A stretch of 64,000 nt of DNA from Diphasiastrum complanatum (Eukaryota > Streptophyta > Lycopodiopsida > Lycopodiales > Lycopodiaceae), in contig CM055096.1 in the NCBI GenBank assembly GCA_029204225.1, forward strand, positions 38,073,003-38,137,002, in the 5' to 3' direction. The notes under the pieces are model-generated. The model was not told where the DNA came from. It searched no databases and saw nothing but the letters and a program-made list of their open reading frames with translations. The translations under genes and the position numbers were made by a program. This document shows, piece by piece, positions 34,598 to 46,030 of this stretch. Positions within the stretch are counted from its first letter, which is position 1, and each line of letters begins with the position of its first letter.

Positions 34598-35974
34598 TCA
34601 TGTTACCATCTCCAATTTTCTCATCAAACTGAGGCTTCCCAAGTTCAAGTGACCAAGCCTCTTATGCCACAACTCAGTTTGCGATGGAATGGCTGATACG
34701 AGACCATGTTGCCCCTTGATTGTGGCATTCAACCTGTACAATTTTGTATTGGGCTCCCTTACTCCATCCGCAATAACTTTAAACTTTTGGTTCACATCCT
34801 TCACAAAGCAATGATCATGGGAAAATTTCACTTTCAAATTTTGATCAGTAATGACTCCAACAGAAAGTAGATTTTTCTTCAAACCTGGTACGTAAAGTAC
34901 CTCCCTGATCATGCTGCTTTTGCCATCAGGCAGTTGGATTAAAACGGTACCTATCCCCTTGATCTTGCATACCTCACCATTTGCTTGTGAAATGGACGTT
35001 CCATTATCCAATACTTTCAAGCTACTGAATCGATTCTTGTTACCTGTCATGTGTCTTGTGGCTCCCGAGTCAATATACCACGCTTGATCATCTTGATTGG
35101 ATGACAATGCAAATATGAAGATGCTAGAGTCTTCAATCTCACCCTCATCGACAAGGTTATCTGCTTGCTTTGGTTTTCCTTTGCCTTGTTTCGCCAGGAA
35201 TTTGCGACATTCACTCTTCCAATGGCTTTTTTTATCACAATGGAAGCACTTGCCTTTCTTCTTGGTCTTACTGGAAGATCCCTCATCCTCCTGAGTCTTG
35301 GCAAATTGTTGCTTAGACTTCTTCTTGCCCTTGACCTTGTCTTGTTTTTGGCATGTTGCAAGTGCCTGATCGTCAGTATTTTGACGTCTAGTTTTCACCA
35401 TTTCTCGCCGTTGCTCTTCCTGCATCAAGATTCCTATGAGCTTGTCAAAGGTTGACAATCTTTCTCTTGATGTTATTCCACTCACAAACATCTGATAAGG
35501 TTCTGCAATGCTGCACAATGCATTGTGCACCAGCTCCACATCACGTATGCGCTCACCAATATAATGCAATTCATCCCTCATTGTCTTGATTCTAGTCATG
35601 TACGTCTGAATGTGCTCTCCTTGTTCCATTCGGGCACTATTTAGCTTTGACTTTAGAAACATAATTCTTGACGGATTTGACGTCTCAAATTGGTCCTTCA
35701 CATCCCATGCCTGTCTAGGTGTAACAGCATCACAAATGTGGGAAATGATGTGATCCTTCACTGACAAGTTAATGAAGGTCAAAGCTTTCCTCATCTTTTT
35801 GTCGAACACTTTGATATCCGCTTCATTTGGCGGTCTTCTCTCATCACCTGTGACGACTTCCCACATGTCTTTCTCCATCAGTATGTTTTTCATTTTGAAT
35901 TTCCACACTACATAGTTGGAAATCCCGTCCAATTTGCTACTTTCACTCAAAATGGACTCTCCCATGTTTGCCAT
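34598..35974 (-). mobile_element. gag, protease and pre-integrase, copia C
   Basis: A 458-codon frame. The gag core includes LDGISNYVVWKFKMKNILME, INLSVKDHIISHI and MFLKSKLNSARM. A zinc knuckle CFHCDKKSHWKSEC follows, then the aspartic-protease motif WYIDSGATRHM, VLYVPGLKKNLLSVG, and the pre-integrase block LWHKRLGHLNLGSL. The longest retroelement frame in the window. Confidence 0.93.
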
Positions 35975-36347
35975 TGCAAAACTACTTGAAACTTCTGCCG
36001 TAGACTAAAAACAGTATGCCGAGGCCAACTGTGATGTCAGAAATTGAAAATAAAAACCTGCACTTTTTCCTTTACCAAGACACTTGCCGCTTTTCCACCA
36101 ATTTGAAAGCCAAATCGGCGTTGCCTTTCGAAATGCACTCAGTCGTCAACTCTCAACTACATGCCCAATGGAATGGTGAAATCACTTTTAGCACACTCTG
36201 AACACTTTCTCCACTGCATTCACTCTGTTTTGTTGTATCGTACTTGTAGATACAGTCCGGGGGCCCTTCGTTTGGAGGTTATAGCCTTTCGTTTGGGTCA
36301 AAACGGGCAAAGGACCCAAAAATAGGGATTTTCCTTGTTTTTGAACT
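35975..36347. other. Flank of copia C containing sequence shared with 1540-1736
   Basis: Positions 36165-36345 are the inverted counterpart of 1540-1736. The strings CCCTATTTTTGGGTCC and CAAACGAAAGGCTATAACCTCC, read on the left copy's strand, mark the match. Probably LTR/leader material; no coding content. Confidence 0.55.
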
Positions 36348-36690
36348 GTTTCTTCACCTTGAAGAAACTTCACTCTTCACTTGTGAAGGGACCCAACTCA
36401 ACTTTCACTTTGAAATTTTTAGAGAAGTTGAAGGCCATAATGCACTTCAATTCTTCAGGGCCCTCTTCAATTGAATCCAATGGCGGCCTTTGATCCTGCG
36501 GCTTACATTTGTCTCCCCACGCTCAAACCTCACCGTTGATTCACCTCATCATTGATTAGACGGCTGTCAACGATTTGGGACTTTGAAATGGGCTCTTCTA
36601 GCCACGGATTCCCTCAAATACACAATTTTCCAATTCACACTGGTCGCGCCCGTCCTCACGACTCATGTCCTTCTCTTGCTTACCAGATAT
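36348..36690 (+). repeat. Repeat X, copy 1 (promoter/5' UTR-like), ends at copia D LTR
   Basis: Collinear with 49044-49386, and in its last ~160 bases with 41098-41254. The content looks like plant promoter and leader (TTAGACGGCTGTCAACGAT, TCCTTCTCTTGCTTACCAG). In copies 1 and 3 it runs straight into the start of D-type LTR (TGAAGAAACAAAAT). In copy 2 it runs into an ATG-initiated exon-like sequence. Confidence 0.85.
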
Positions 36691-37655
36691 TGAAGAAACA
36701 AAATGTTTCTGATTACAAAGGCTTGCTAGCTTTCAGCCCTTCGCCTGACGAAGATGTTCACGAACTTGAACATTTGAAGACACGAAACACGAAGAGTTTC
36801 GCAAACGCGAAAGTCAACGGAGACGAAGATGAATGGTTCGCGAACACGAAATCTTTATCCACGAACGAGATTCCTTCGTGGTCCAGTACGGAAGAAGGCA
36901 GACGAGGTAAACGAAACCCATTCAACGCTCATGCTCCAAGGAGTACCACCAAAGATCACGCAAGTACCCAGAAGTACAGTAATCTGCTCTGATGGCATGA
37001 CATCAGCAGATACTTCCTAGGTCGTGGCTAATCTGCCACTCTTGTAATTCCCTGGTTAGACATAGATACTTAATCACTCTAATCTTAGGTTTGCATAGAG
37101 CGACCATGCTTACTGGATGATACTTGACATATATCAAAAATGGAATACACAGTGTGTAAGATACATTAGTCTGATGCTAGTAAGCAATCAAGATGAATTA
37201 CAAACAGCAATTCCGCCTGCGTGCGAGAAGAGCTCTGTGTCTAGGACCAGAAGATCCAATTGTCCGCTACTGAAGCAAGACTATTACTCATGAGAGAACC
37301 GTGCTTCTACCATGCCAACACACTGCGTGGATTCGCATGCAGTGCTTGAAAAAATCAGAGAAAGATCAATATAGATGAATTTCTAGTTGTGTTTGATCTT
37401 GAATGCGAATGCATATGCTATTTATTTCATATGTCTGAGTTTTCTTGTTCCTTTGAATTCTGCACTTTGGCTGAAATTAAGTCGAATGCTGCATTAATTG
37501 TATGAACGTAGATTAGTAATATCTGACTACACTCTAGAGGACTATAGGGGCAATTCAGCTAGCAGTGCCCAGTGATTGCCTCTGAACTCCATCCGAGTCT
37601 TGGAAGGGAAACGAGATCCAGAATCGCGACTGTTTTACGAATTCTCCTCTCATCA
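36691..37655 (+). repeat. 5' LTR of copia D
   Basis: Starts TGAAGAAACAAAATG and ends ...CTCATCA. Collinear with 40139-41097 and, over its first ~340 bases, with 49387-49730. Confidence 0.9.
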
Positions 37656-38131
37656 GTGGTATCAAAGCACACCCTGTCATATTCTGACATAGCCAAGAAG
37701 CTAGCAGATCCAGGAGGCCGAGCATTCAGACAATCAACCATCAACAAGGAAACAGACTTCAAGAAACAATGACTTGAATCAGCAGCATGCAAAGCAAGAT
37801 CTGCACGATACTTGATTCTTCAGGATCTACTTTCTAGTCTGGCAGCCTACACACCGCAACACAACGATGTTGTTGAACGAAAGAACAGGACCCTAATGGA
37901 AGCAGCCAGATGTATGATGGCCTACTCAAAAGCTCCAAGGGCAGTGTCGGCTGAAGCAGTAGCTACAGTCGCATACCTCCAGAACAGGTGAGACAAGTCT
38001 GGTGTTTCTCACACGACACCACATGAGCTATGGTGGGGTAGCACGTCAGAATCTTTGGCTGTGCAGCGTATGCACATATTTCTGATAAGTTTCGAAAGAA
38101 GCTGGATGAGAAAGCCGAGCAAGGATTTCTA

Positions 38132-40138
38132 GTGGGTTATGACAATAATTTGTCATACTACAGAATCTACATGCCAGACACGAACACTGTGAAGACAGTG
38201 AGGGATGTCAAATTTGATGAGAGCAGGACAATGGCCAACGACGATCCTGTCAGCTACAAAGTTCTGGGGAGACAGTACTATGACTTGCCGCCAGTGACAG
38301 AGGGAGTAGTAGACAAACACAAAAACGAAGATTTTTGTGTCATCTTCCATTCGAACGATGAATCCTACGAAGAAAGATTCGAGAGGCAACCTGCCTCCAC
38401 AGTTCTTGTAAACCAAGATGGTTCCGGACCGAGCAGAGCAGATAAGGGCAAAGGCATAGCTGTTCCAGGAGCATCTCCTAGAAGGTCGACAAGACCACGA
38501 AGAGCGCCAGCAAGATACGTGCCAGGCAGCTCAGCTTTCACATCAGAAGAATTTTGCGGGTTCAGTGACGAAACACAAACATTCGAGGAGGTGATTGAAA
38601 GTCCAAAAAATGACAAATGGATCCAAACCATGAACGAAGAGATGGAGTCCATGAGGAAGAACCAAGTATGGATGTTGGAGCCATTACCGCATAAGCACAA
38701 GACTGTCAAATGCAAATGGGTATTCAAGCTCAAATACGGACCAGACGGGAATGTGTCAAAATACAAGGCAAGACTGGTAACGAAGGGTTTTTCTCAGAGA
38801 TATGGTATTGACTATTCTGAAACCTTCTCTCTTGTCATCAAACATTCGTCCCTATGTCTGTTATTTGCATATGCAGTAGCTTATGACCTCAGGATCCACA
38901 AGAAGACGGCCTTCTTACGTGGCGAATTAGACGAAGAGGTCTACATGGATCAACCCCCAGGATTCATCTCGAATTCACTTCCTAACTATGTATGTCGAAT
39001 GCATAGAAGCATCTACGGTCTGAAGCAGTCATCCCGACAATGGTACAAGAAGAAAGATCAAGTCCTGAAATCATTAGGATTCAAGCCTCTATTGGTTGAC
39101 TCCAATGTGTATGTCAGAATTACAGATGGGCAGATCATCATTGTGGCTGTATATGTGGACGACACTCTGATACTTTGCAAGAGTGAGCAGCTGATTGCTG
39201 AGGTGAAGACAGACATCTCAAAACATTTTGAGATAGTGGATCTGGGAGAAGCCAGGTGTTACCTAGGCTTACAAATTGAGAGGGACTATGAGGGAGGTAA
39301 GTTATACCTTCACCAATCTAGATACACCCAAAAGGTCCTAGAGGACTTCGGGATGTTGAACTGCAAAGGAGCGAACACTCCAATGCTCGTAGGGACGATG
39401 CTAACGAATGACGACTATCCAAGGACTGAGGACGAGAGAGAACAGATGCAGCTCACACCTTACAGGAAGCTGATAGGATCACTGATGTACCTTGCAGACA
39501 ACACACGTCCTGATATTGCTTATGCAGTCTTCAGGATGAGCCAATTTTGCATGAATCCAGGCTCGACACATTGGAAGATTGCAAAATGAATTTTGCAGTA
39601 TCTTCAATTAACGAGGGATTATGGCTTGTGTTATTGTCGTGGTGCAGGTCTTAGGATACTTTCCTACAGTGATGCTAGCTGGGCATCCCTCAAGGATGAT
39701 TGTAAAAGCGTCTTAGGAGGATGCACCATCGCATCAGGAGCAGCAGTTCTCTGGGTCACCAAGAAGCAGACCGTTGTAGCCTAGTCATCCTGTGAAGCAG
39801 AGTATGTAACAGTAGCGAAGATGGCCAACGAAGTAATTTGGCTAAGGTAGTTCTTGGACGAATTGGGCGAAACAAGGAACGAGCCTCTGGTCTTGTAGAT
39901 GGACAACACCTCTGCAATACACTTGACGAAAGATCCCGTGTTCCATTCCAGAACGAAGCACACTACGATCAAGTATCACTTGATCAGGGATCTGATTGAA
40001 AAGAAGATGATGCAGACCACCTTCATAGGAACAAAAGACATGGTTTTGACATCTTCACAAAGGCCTTGGACAAAGGACTCTTTGAGAGGCAAAGAAGCAG
40101 TCTCAGGATCATAAAGCTATCATGCTTTGAGAGGGAGC
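38132..40138 (+). mobile_element. Reverse transcriptase and RNase H, copia D
   Basis: A 485-codon frame (38132-39589) carries KCKWVFKLKYGPDGNVSK, HRSIYGLKQSSRQWY, the active-site block VAVYVDDTLILCK and IGSLMYLADNTRPDIAYAV. RNase H follows to about 40.1 kb (SYSDASWASLKDD, NTSAIHLTKDPVFHSRTKH). Fossil with a few breaks after the RT core. Confidence 0.92.
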
Positions 40139-41097
40139 TGAAAAAATAAAATGTTTCTGATGACAAAGGCTTGATAGCTTTCAACCCTTCGCCTGACGAA
40201 GATGTTCGCAAACTCGAACATCTGGAGACACAAAACACGAAGAGTTTTGTGAATGCGAAAGTCAACGGAGACAAAGACGGACGGTTCTCAAACACAAAAG
40301 AACCAACAAACAAGATTCCTTTGTGGTCCAGTACGGAAGAAGGCAGACGAGGTAAACGAAATCCGTTACAGCGCTCATGCTCCAAGGAGTACACCAAAGA
40401 TCACGCAAGTATCCAGAAGTACAATAATTTGATCTGATGGCATGACGTCAACAAATACTTCCTAGGTCCTGGCTAATCTGCCACTCTTGTAATTCTCTAG
40501 TTAGACGTAGATACTTAATCACTCTAATCTTAGGTTTACATAGAGCGACCATGCTTACTGGATGATACTTGACACATATCAAAAATAGAATACACAATGT
40601 GTAATATACATAAGTCTGATGCTAGTAAGCAATCAAGATGAATTACAGATAGCAACTCCGCCTGCGTGCGAGAAGAGCTCTGTGTCTAGGATCAAAAGAT
40701 CCAATTGTCCGCTAGTGAAGCAAGACTATTACTCGTGAGAGAACCGTGCTTCTCCCACGCCAACGCAGTGTCTGGATTCGCATGCAGTGCTTGAAGAAAT
40801 CAGAGAAAGATCAATATAGATGACTTTCTAGTTGTGTCTGATCTTGAATGCGAATGCATATGCTGTTTATTTCATATGTCAGAGTTTTCTTGTTCCTAGG
40901 AATTCCGCACTTTGGTTGAAATTAAGTCGAATGCTGCATTAATTATATGAATGTAGATCAGTAATATCTGATTACACTCTGGAGGATTGTAGGGGCGATT
41001 CAGCTGGCAGTGCCCAGCGATCGCATCTGAACTCCATCCGAGTCTTGGAAGAGGAACGCGATCCGGGATCGCGACTGTTTCACGAAATATCCTCTCA
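40139..41097 (+). repeat. 3' LTR of copia D
   Basis: Starts TGAAAAAATAAAATG after the purine tract and ends ...CCTCTCA, where repeat X copy 2 begins. Confidence 0.88.
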
Positions 41098-41254
41098 CCG
41101 ATGATTCACCTCATCATCAGTTAGACGGCTGTCAGCGATCTGGTGTTTTGAAATGGGCTCTTCCAGGCGCGGATTCCCTCAAATACACAACGGTCCAATT
41201 CACACTTGTCGCGCGTGACCTCCACGACTCATCTCCTTCTCTTGCTTACCAGTT
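41098..41254 (+). repeat. Repeat X, copy 2 (uninterrupted version)
   Basis: Matches the last ~160 bases of copies 1 and 3 but has no LTR at the end. It begins directly after the 3' LTR of D. Confidence 0.85.
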
Positions 41255-41327
41255 ATGGCTTTACTAGGGTTTTCAATTGCCCTGCAGAACTCGATCCAGC
41301 ACCCTCTCTGGTGCGCGGCCACCCACG
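41255..41327 (+). pseudogene. Exon-1-like ORF following repeat X
   Basis: ATG at 41255 opens a short frame (MALLGFSIALQNSIQHPLW...) of 24 codons. It reaches a plausible splice donor (ACCCACG|GTATTC) at 41327/41328 and a stop a few codons later if unspliced. With the promoter-like repeat X before it, this looks like the first exon of a host gene, or a captured piece of one. I do not recognise the protein and see no second exon. Confidence 0.35.
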
Positions 41328-41648
41328 GTATTCTTTGATTTTGCTTAACTGAGTAGGGCGCCCTCCTTCCAACTTTTACAGCTCCAAAAAGAGTTTAGAA
41401 TGGAGAGAAATCTTTGATTTTGTGCTCCCTGTGAAGAATTGAAAAAGATTATCTATGTTAGATATAGGGGTCTTATGTTTTTTACATCAAGCATCTAGGT
41501 GTAGGATGTTGATAGGAACAAATTTGGCATAGATGGCAAATTATGCATTTCCACTTGTAATGCCACTATTGAGCCAAAATAGAGTAAGAGGCTAAACTCG
41601 TGCCAATTAGAGTGTAGACAAGTGTAATGCCTTTGTTTGATGAATTCT

Positions 41649-41780
41649 AAGAGGTCCAATAGGATTTAGAGCTGGAACCATGTGTGGTCCAATAGGAATT
41701 TGAGGTGTGCTTGAATATAGTCCAATAGAATTAAGAGGTGCATGGATCAATGGTCCAATAGGATTAAGAGGTTACAAAGT
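41649..41780 (+). repeat. Short degenerate repeats of GGTCCAATAGGATT
   Basis: Four variants of GTCCAATAGRATTWAGAGGT at about 41653, 41689, 41719 and 41753, spaced 30-36 bases apart. Function unknown. Confidence 0.7.
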
Positions 41781-42603
41781 ATGGTCGAATCATAGTTAAG
41801 CATAGTGGTAGCTCGTGGATCTACTAGTATCATTGTACTCCTCATTTTGAAGCTAATTGATTTGGTGATTTGAATTTTGAGTGTTATTGGATTTCTAGCT
41901 TTCTCTCTCTACCCGAGGGCTCATGAGGTTTTTTTCTCTCTCTACCCGAGGAGAGCAGCTTGTTCTTACTTAGATAATTTTTTGAATACTTCCCACACGT
42001 GTGAGTGAGAGTTGGAAGTGATCGAATGCATGTAGTAGTGTGTTTTTGCCATAGGATCTAAGATTGATCTTGAATCTCAATCTAGTCTTGATCTTGGTGC
42101 ATCTACACACCTTAGGAGATCACAAGTACATGTTGTGGACAATCCACACGTGTGAAATCAACACTCCCAAACCCCAAACCAGGATTTTTCACACAAATCT
42201 TTTCTTGGCTTCCAATTCACAGTGTTCTGACAAGCCTATCCTCTTGCTCTGAGGTCACCCTACTGCTACATTAGGGGATATTAGAACTCAAAAATGGACC
42301 CTTTGTCAAGATGTTGTTTTTGACTTCGCACGCTTTCAACGCTTATGTGTCCCAATGAATGGTGTCCATCTGTGACAAACTGTAACAGTGGTTGACGGAC
42401 GGAAATTGTATTAAACTTTCCTGGCCAGATTTTTGTGATTTTCAAATTTCCCGCCGGGCAAAACAAACAATTGTGATTGGACCACAATTACTGCTCGAAT
42501 ACTCTTATGCTGCCCGTCATTGTTCACTCGAGGTTGATTTGACGTCAATAGTCATAAACTGTGGTTAGCTAATCCTTGTAGATAAGGTACTTCTTGTAAT
42601 TCA
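41781..42603. other. Intergenic region
   Basis: No gene recognised. TCTCTCTACCCGAGG occurs twice at about 41902 and 41937. Confidence 0.5.
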
Positions 42604-42608
42604 TAGAT

Positions 42609-44054
42609 ATGCCTCTCATTTTCTTCATTCTATCTCTCATTTTTTTTCTTAGGTTTACCTCACAATCTCTACATTCTCTCCGATCTCAGCTTCCGTATTT
42701 GTATTTTCGACTAATGGCTACACATAATCGGAGACCAAGAGGAACCATTGATGCAATCAATATTTGCAATGAAAAAAATGCAGTCAAAGGATACCAAGAA
42801 TATATCAAAAATATCAATGGATCTTGATGCATCCCTCTGCAAAAGGCTCATTCCGAAAAAAAAGAAAGAAAGATCGGATAGCATATATAGAAGCTCTTGG
42901 AAAGGCAGGATAATGGATTTTAAAGTATCACCTACCGGTCAATCTATCACGAAAATTTTAGTTCATCATGCTTATCTTCACAATGAGCTCAACATTCATG
43001 ATTTGAATTCAAATGATAGAAGGAAAGGCAATTGTAAGTTTTCATATTCAATTTCTTTAGATTTAGCATTTTCTTTGAATTATATTTTTCTTGAGATGCT
43101 TTTGTTGGTTTTGCATATTTGTATCCATCAAATTTCTTTGAATGGCAATTAGTTCAATCGATTGCAGGAATAATCAATGTCATACATTCAGATATCAGTA
43201 TTTTACAATATAAAGGTCGTTCTCCAAAATCACTTTTAGAGTCGGGAGTTTTTTTTTATGATCACACCTATTTCCCTGATAAAAATGGTTTAGTTGGTAG
43301 ATTAGAGCCATATCCTCTACTAGATTTTTCGAGTGAGGAATGGATTTCTCCTGATGCAGCAATTTCAGAAAGTTTTCGATCTAGGCTATATATTGATATC
43401 CAGAGTATATTAAAATGTAGCACTGGATCAAAGAATAATTGATTAAGTTGGTATCTACCTTTTACTATTTTTGTTGATTTTTTTTCCAAATGCAATGTTC
43501 GGAGAACAAAAACAATGTTTATTTGTAAGGACTTGAGTGCTGATATAATCGTCGAGTTGTTGGATGATGGTTGGGATACAAAACAAAATCAGCAAGCTGA
43601 GTGTAGAGTATGTTACTCATCCATGACATTTAGATATCACATCGAAAAACAAATGCTCACTTTGCTGCTGTATTATAGAAGATGGATTAAATGCAAAAAT
43701 GTTTCGAAGCCACTTGATCAAGATTTTGGTATAAACCCTCAAGAGCAACTTCAGATAACAGTGAAAAGAAATGACAACATTCTTGCAATGGTTGAGGTCG
43801 AAGAAGATTGGTGTCTCAATCACATTCGATCAGAACTAGACATGTTGCAATTCGATCTACCTCAATACTATCAATTTCGATTGAATGGTGTAAAGGTACG
43901 TTATGCCATATAAAAATATTCTTTTTTTTTCTATTTCTAAGTGAATCAGTTTCATAAAATATATAACTAAAATAATTTCTCTTGTGCATGTAAGAGTAAG
44001 GCAGGAAGAGCATATAAAATGCAAAGACATTGGAACATCCATCGAAATTGAAGA
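42609..44054 (+). CDS. Unknown multi-exon gene with a C-terminal ubiquitin-like region
   Basis: Coding-like blocks with plausible splice sites: about 42714-43033 (donor GGCAATTGTAAG), 43169-43440 (acceptor GATTGCAG) and 43515-43894 (donor AAAG|GTACGT). A final short block may start at about 43995 after CATGTAAG and stop near 44050. The N-terminal parts are unrecognised, and the frame through the first block is not continuous as read. The third block ends with a segment whose spacing follows ubiquitin: LQITVKR, then MVEVEED, then IRSELDM, then LPQYYQFRLNGVKV, matching the beta-hairpin, helix and third strand of a beta-grasp fold. No C-terminal Gly-Gly is seen. Convergent with the C48 protease gene at 44740-45770. 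Exon structure is a hypothesis; a decayed gene or DNA-transposon cargo is possible. Confidence 0.4.
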
Positions 44055-44129
44055 TCCATAGATTATGAACTATGGAATTTTGTATTATGTAATACAATTT
44101 TTTGTATACATCAGTTTTGAAAATATATG

Positions 44130-44300
44130 AACCACTTTTTCTATGAGGCTCTTTCATTTCTATGATCTCCATTTTCATGGTGCAAAACACAATGTAATTG
44201 CAACTGGATAATACGAGTTTTCTATAGCAAGATTCATTGTCTCCTGCAAGGAAATGCACTATCTCCATTGGGGAGATCTTCAGTCACTTGAACTCCAATG
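44130..44300 (-). pseudogene. Partial extra copy of the C48 protease last exon
   Basis: A diverged duplicate of 44808-44898: shared blocks are TCTCCCCAATGGAGAT and the reading SPMEI.HF, then a Val/Ile-rich end. Immediately upstream (minus strand) is TGATCATTGGAG, the sequence that opens the preceding exon of the protease gene (DHWS), with no pyrimidine tract or intron between. The copy therefore looks intronless and internally shortened. Confidence 0.6.
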
Positions 44301-44739
44301 ATCATTACAATCGATGCTTTCCCTTGTTGAAGTCTCGTATATATCGGTTGTATTTTTGGTCTTCATTGTCTTGGTCTGTATTGTCCTTGTCTTGGCATAT
44401 TTGGATATCTTCAGATGATGATCTGATCAAAGCTTTGTTACAACAAATCTAAGTGAACTAATGTCGCACGTTTGGATTGGTTGTCGCAAAGGTTCGATTA
44501 GATCATCATTCTGAACTTATCCAAAAAAAGACCATGGTAAAGGCAAGGCAGACCAAGGCAATGAAAAACCAACATGTCGAAAAACAGTAGAAATTGAAGA
44601 TGAATGAATCATAACCTGAATTGTTAAGAGGAAAAATAACAAGTAAGAACAACCATAGAAAAACTGTAAGTATATTTCTATTAAAACTTTATGTACATGT
44701 GTCTCATCCACTTCAAGTGAGATGAATATTTAAACATAA

Positions 44740-45770
44740 TCAACTATCTATGATCTCTAAATCCATTTCTCCAGTTGGAAGTAGCTTGGGTGGAGAACAC
44801 TCGGCCACTGCAACTGGATATGAATTTTCGATCACAAGCTTTATGGTCTCCTGCCTGAAGTGAATTATCTCCATTGGGGAGACCTTCGGGCATTTAAACT
44901 GAAAAAAAAACATAAACACAGTTAAATGTAATTAATCAAAGATCAGTTAACATGAGTTTGTATATGAAAAAACAAAAACACAATTAAAAGTAATTAATCG
45001 AATAGTACCTCTTCCAGATTTGGAAGTCCATCTTGTAATGCAAGCCAATTAAAAAAGTGTTTGGCATTGCATACGGTATACCAACCACAACTGACAGAAT
45101 CAACCTTGTGTGTGTGTAATAGAGTTCATCTTCAAACAAACTGGATTACACACACCCTCATCATTGACGTACACGGACAACACATATAAGCTCCAATGAT
45201 CACTGAAATCAGAAAACAAGAAATTTATGAGAATCAATGTGAAATCAAAATTCATATGAAAAATTCAATAAAATAAAATCTGAAAAATAGACACTTACTT
45301 TGTTATGTATGGCAGCACGAGAATTGGAGTCCCCAGTATGACGTACTGGAGCATATCATCGTGCAAACTTTTGAAATCAGGAAAATCAAATGCCATGAAT
45401 TGAAAGAGAAACAATGCAACATCTATAAACAATGGGGTCTGGAAGAACTTCATCCAGTACTGAATTGCCCCACCTCCTACATTGTCCCCTAGCATTTTAT
45501 CCCTACTTTCTAATTCACCAGTATCTAAACTAGAAAGGGGGAGATCAGCATTGGTCTTCGGCATACTAAAACTGTATCGAGGACCTAAACCTTTAAGATA
45601 CGTGTTTAACAATTGGTCATACTGTACATATTGAGAACTATTTAACACTGATAAACCACATAAAGAATTGTCATTCAAGATTGCTTCTACCTTTACACTA
45701 ACAAAATCATCTAAATCGCTTCCAACAACTTTGAAAGTAACATGCAATGTTTGCTGGCATGTGCAGCAAT
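44740..45770 (-). pseudogene. C48 (Ulp1/SENP-like) cysteine protease, 5' end missing
   Basis: Three minus-strand exons: about 45770-45299 (donor AA|GTAAGT), 45202-45009 (acceptor TTTCAG, donor GAG|GTACTA) and 44898-44740 (acceptor TTTCAG, stop TGA). The exon 1/2 join gives PYITNDHWSLYVLSVYVND, the catalytic His-Trp block of Ulp1 proteases with a following Asp. Exon 2 then carries VDSVSCGWYTV, the DS-x-x-CG block with the catalytic Cys. These proteases remove SUMO-like modifiers; in plants related domains are also carried by some Mutator-like and other DNA transposons. The gene is damaged: the frame slips once in exon 2 at a short CA run before DSVSCG. The 5' part is cut off where the LTR of copia E begins. 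Whether it was a host gene or transposon cargo cannot be told here. Confidence 0.75.
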
Positions 45771-46030
45771 AGTTGACATGTATCACTCACTTGCCATATT
45801 TGACGATTACTTTCTCTCTCTAGTTTTTGGACAGTAGTGGGCCGATCTTTCTAGAGCCCCTAAGTTTCTATTTAGCTAGCCTTTCTTGTACTTTTGTACT
45901 TGATTTAACATAGTGTGAATATAGAGCTTTTGGTGTGAGCAATTTTGTGAATTCTTGTCTTGAAGTGCTTAAGAAAGTGCTATGGTGATTGTGTCGATCA
46001 ATAACATTGTTGTTAACTTGGTATTGGAGC

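Larger units (their letters stand above)
32137..35974 (-). mobile_element. Ty1/copia element C, minus strand, internal region
   Basis: Order along the minus strand from 35974: gag, zinc knuckle, protease, GAG-pre-integrase, integrase, reverse transcriptase, RNase H. It lacks recognisable LTRs and a primer binding site at either end in this window; the flanks at 36.0 kb and 32.1 kb belong to other repeats. Gag to pre-integrase is one long open frame, so decay is moderate, with perhaps five or so breaks further on. Confidence 0.88.
36691..41097 (+). mobile_element. Ty1/copia element D with two LTRs
   Basis: The 5' LTR is 36691-37655 and the 3' LTR 40139-41097. A primer binding site TGGTATCAAAGC lies at 37657 and the purine tract GAGAGGGAGC before 40139. 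Between them are the integrase end, reverse transcriptase and RNase H; gag and protease are essentially absent. LTR divergence is clearly higher than in family B, roughly one site in ten by eye and mostly C/T and G/A, as expected of old methylated DNA. About five breaks in the remaining pol. Confidence 0.9.
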
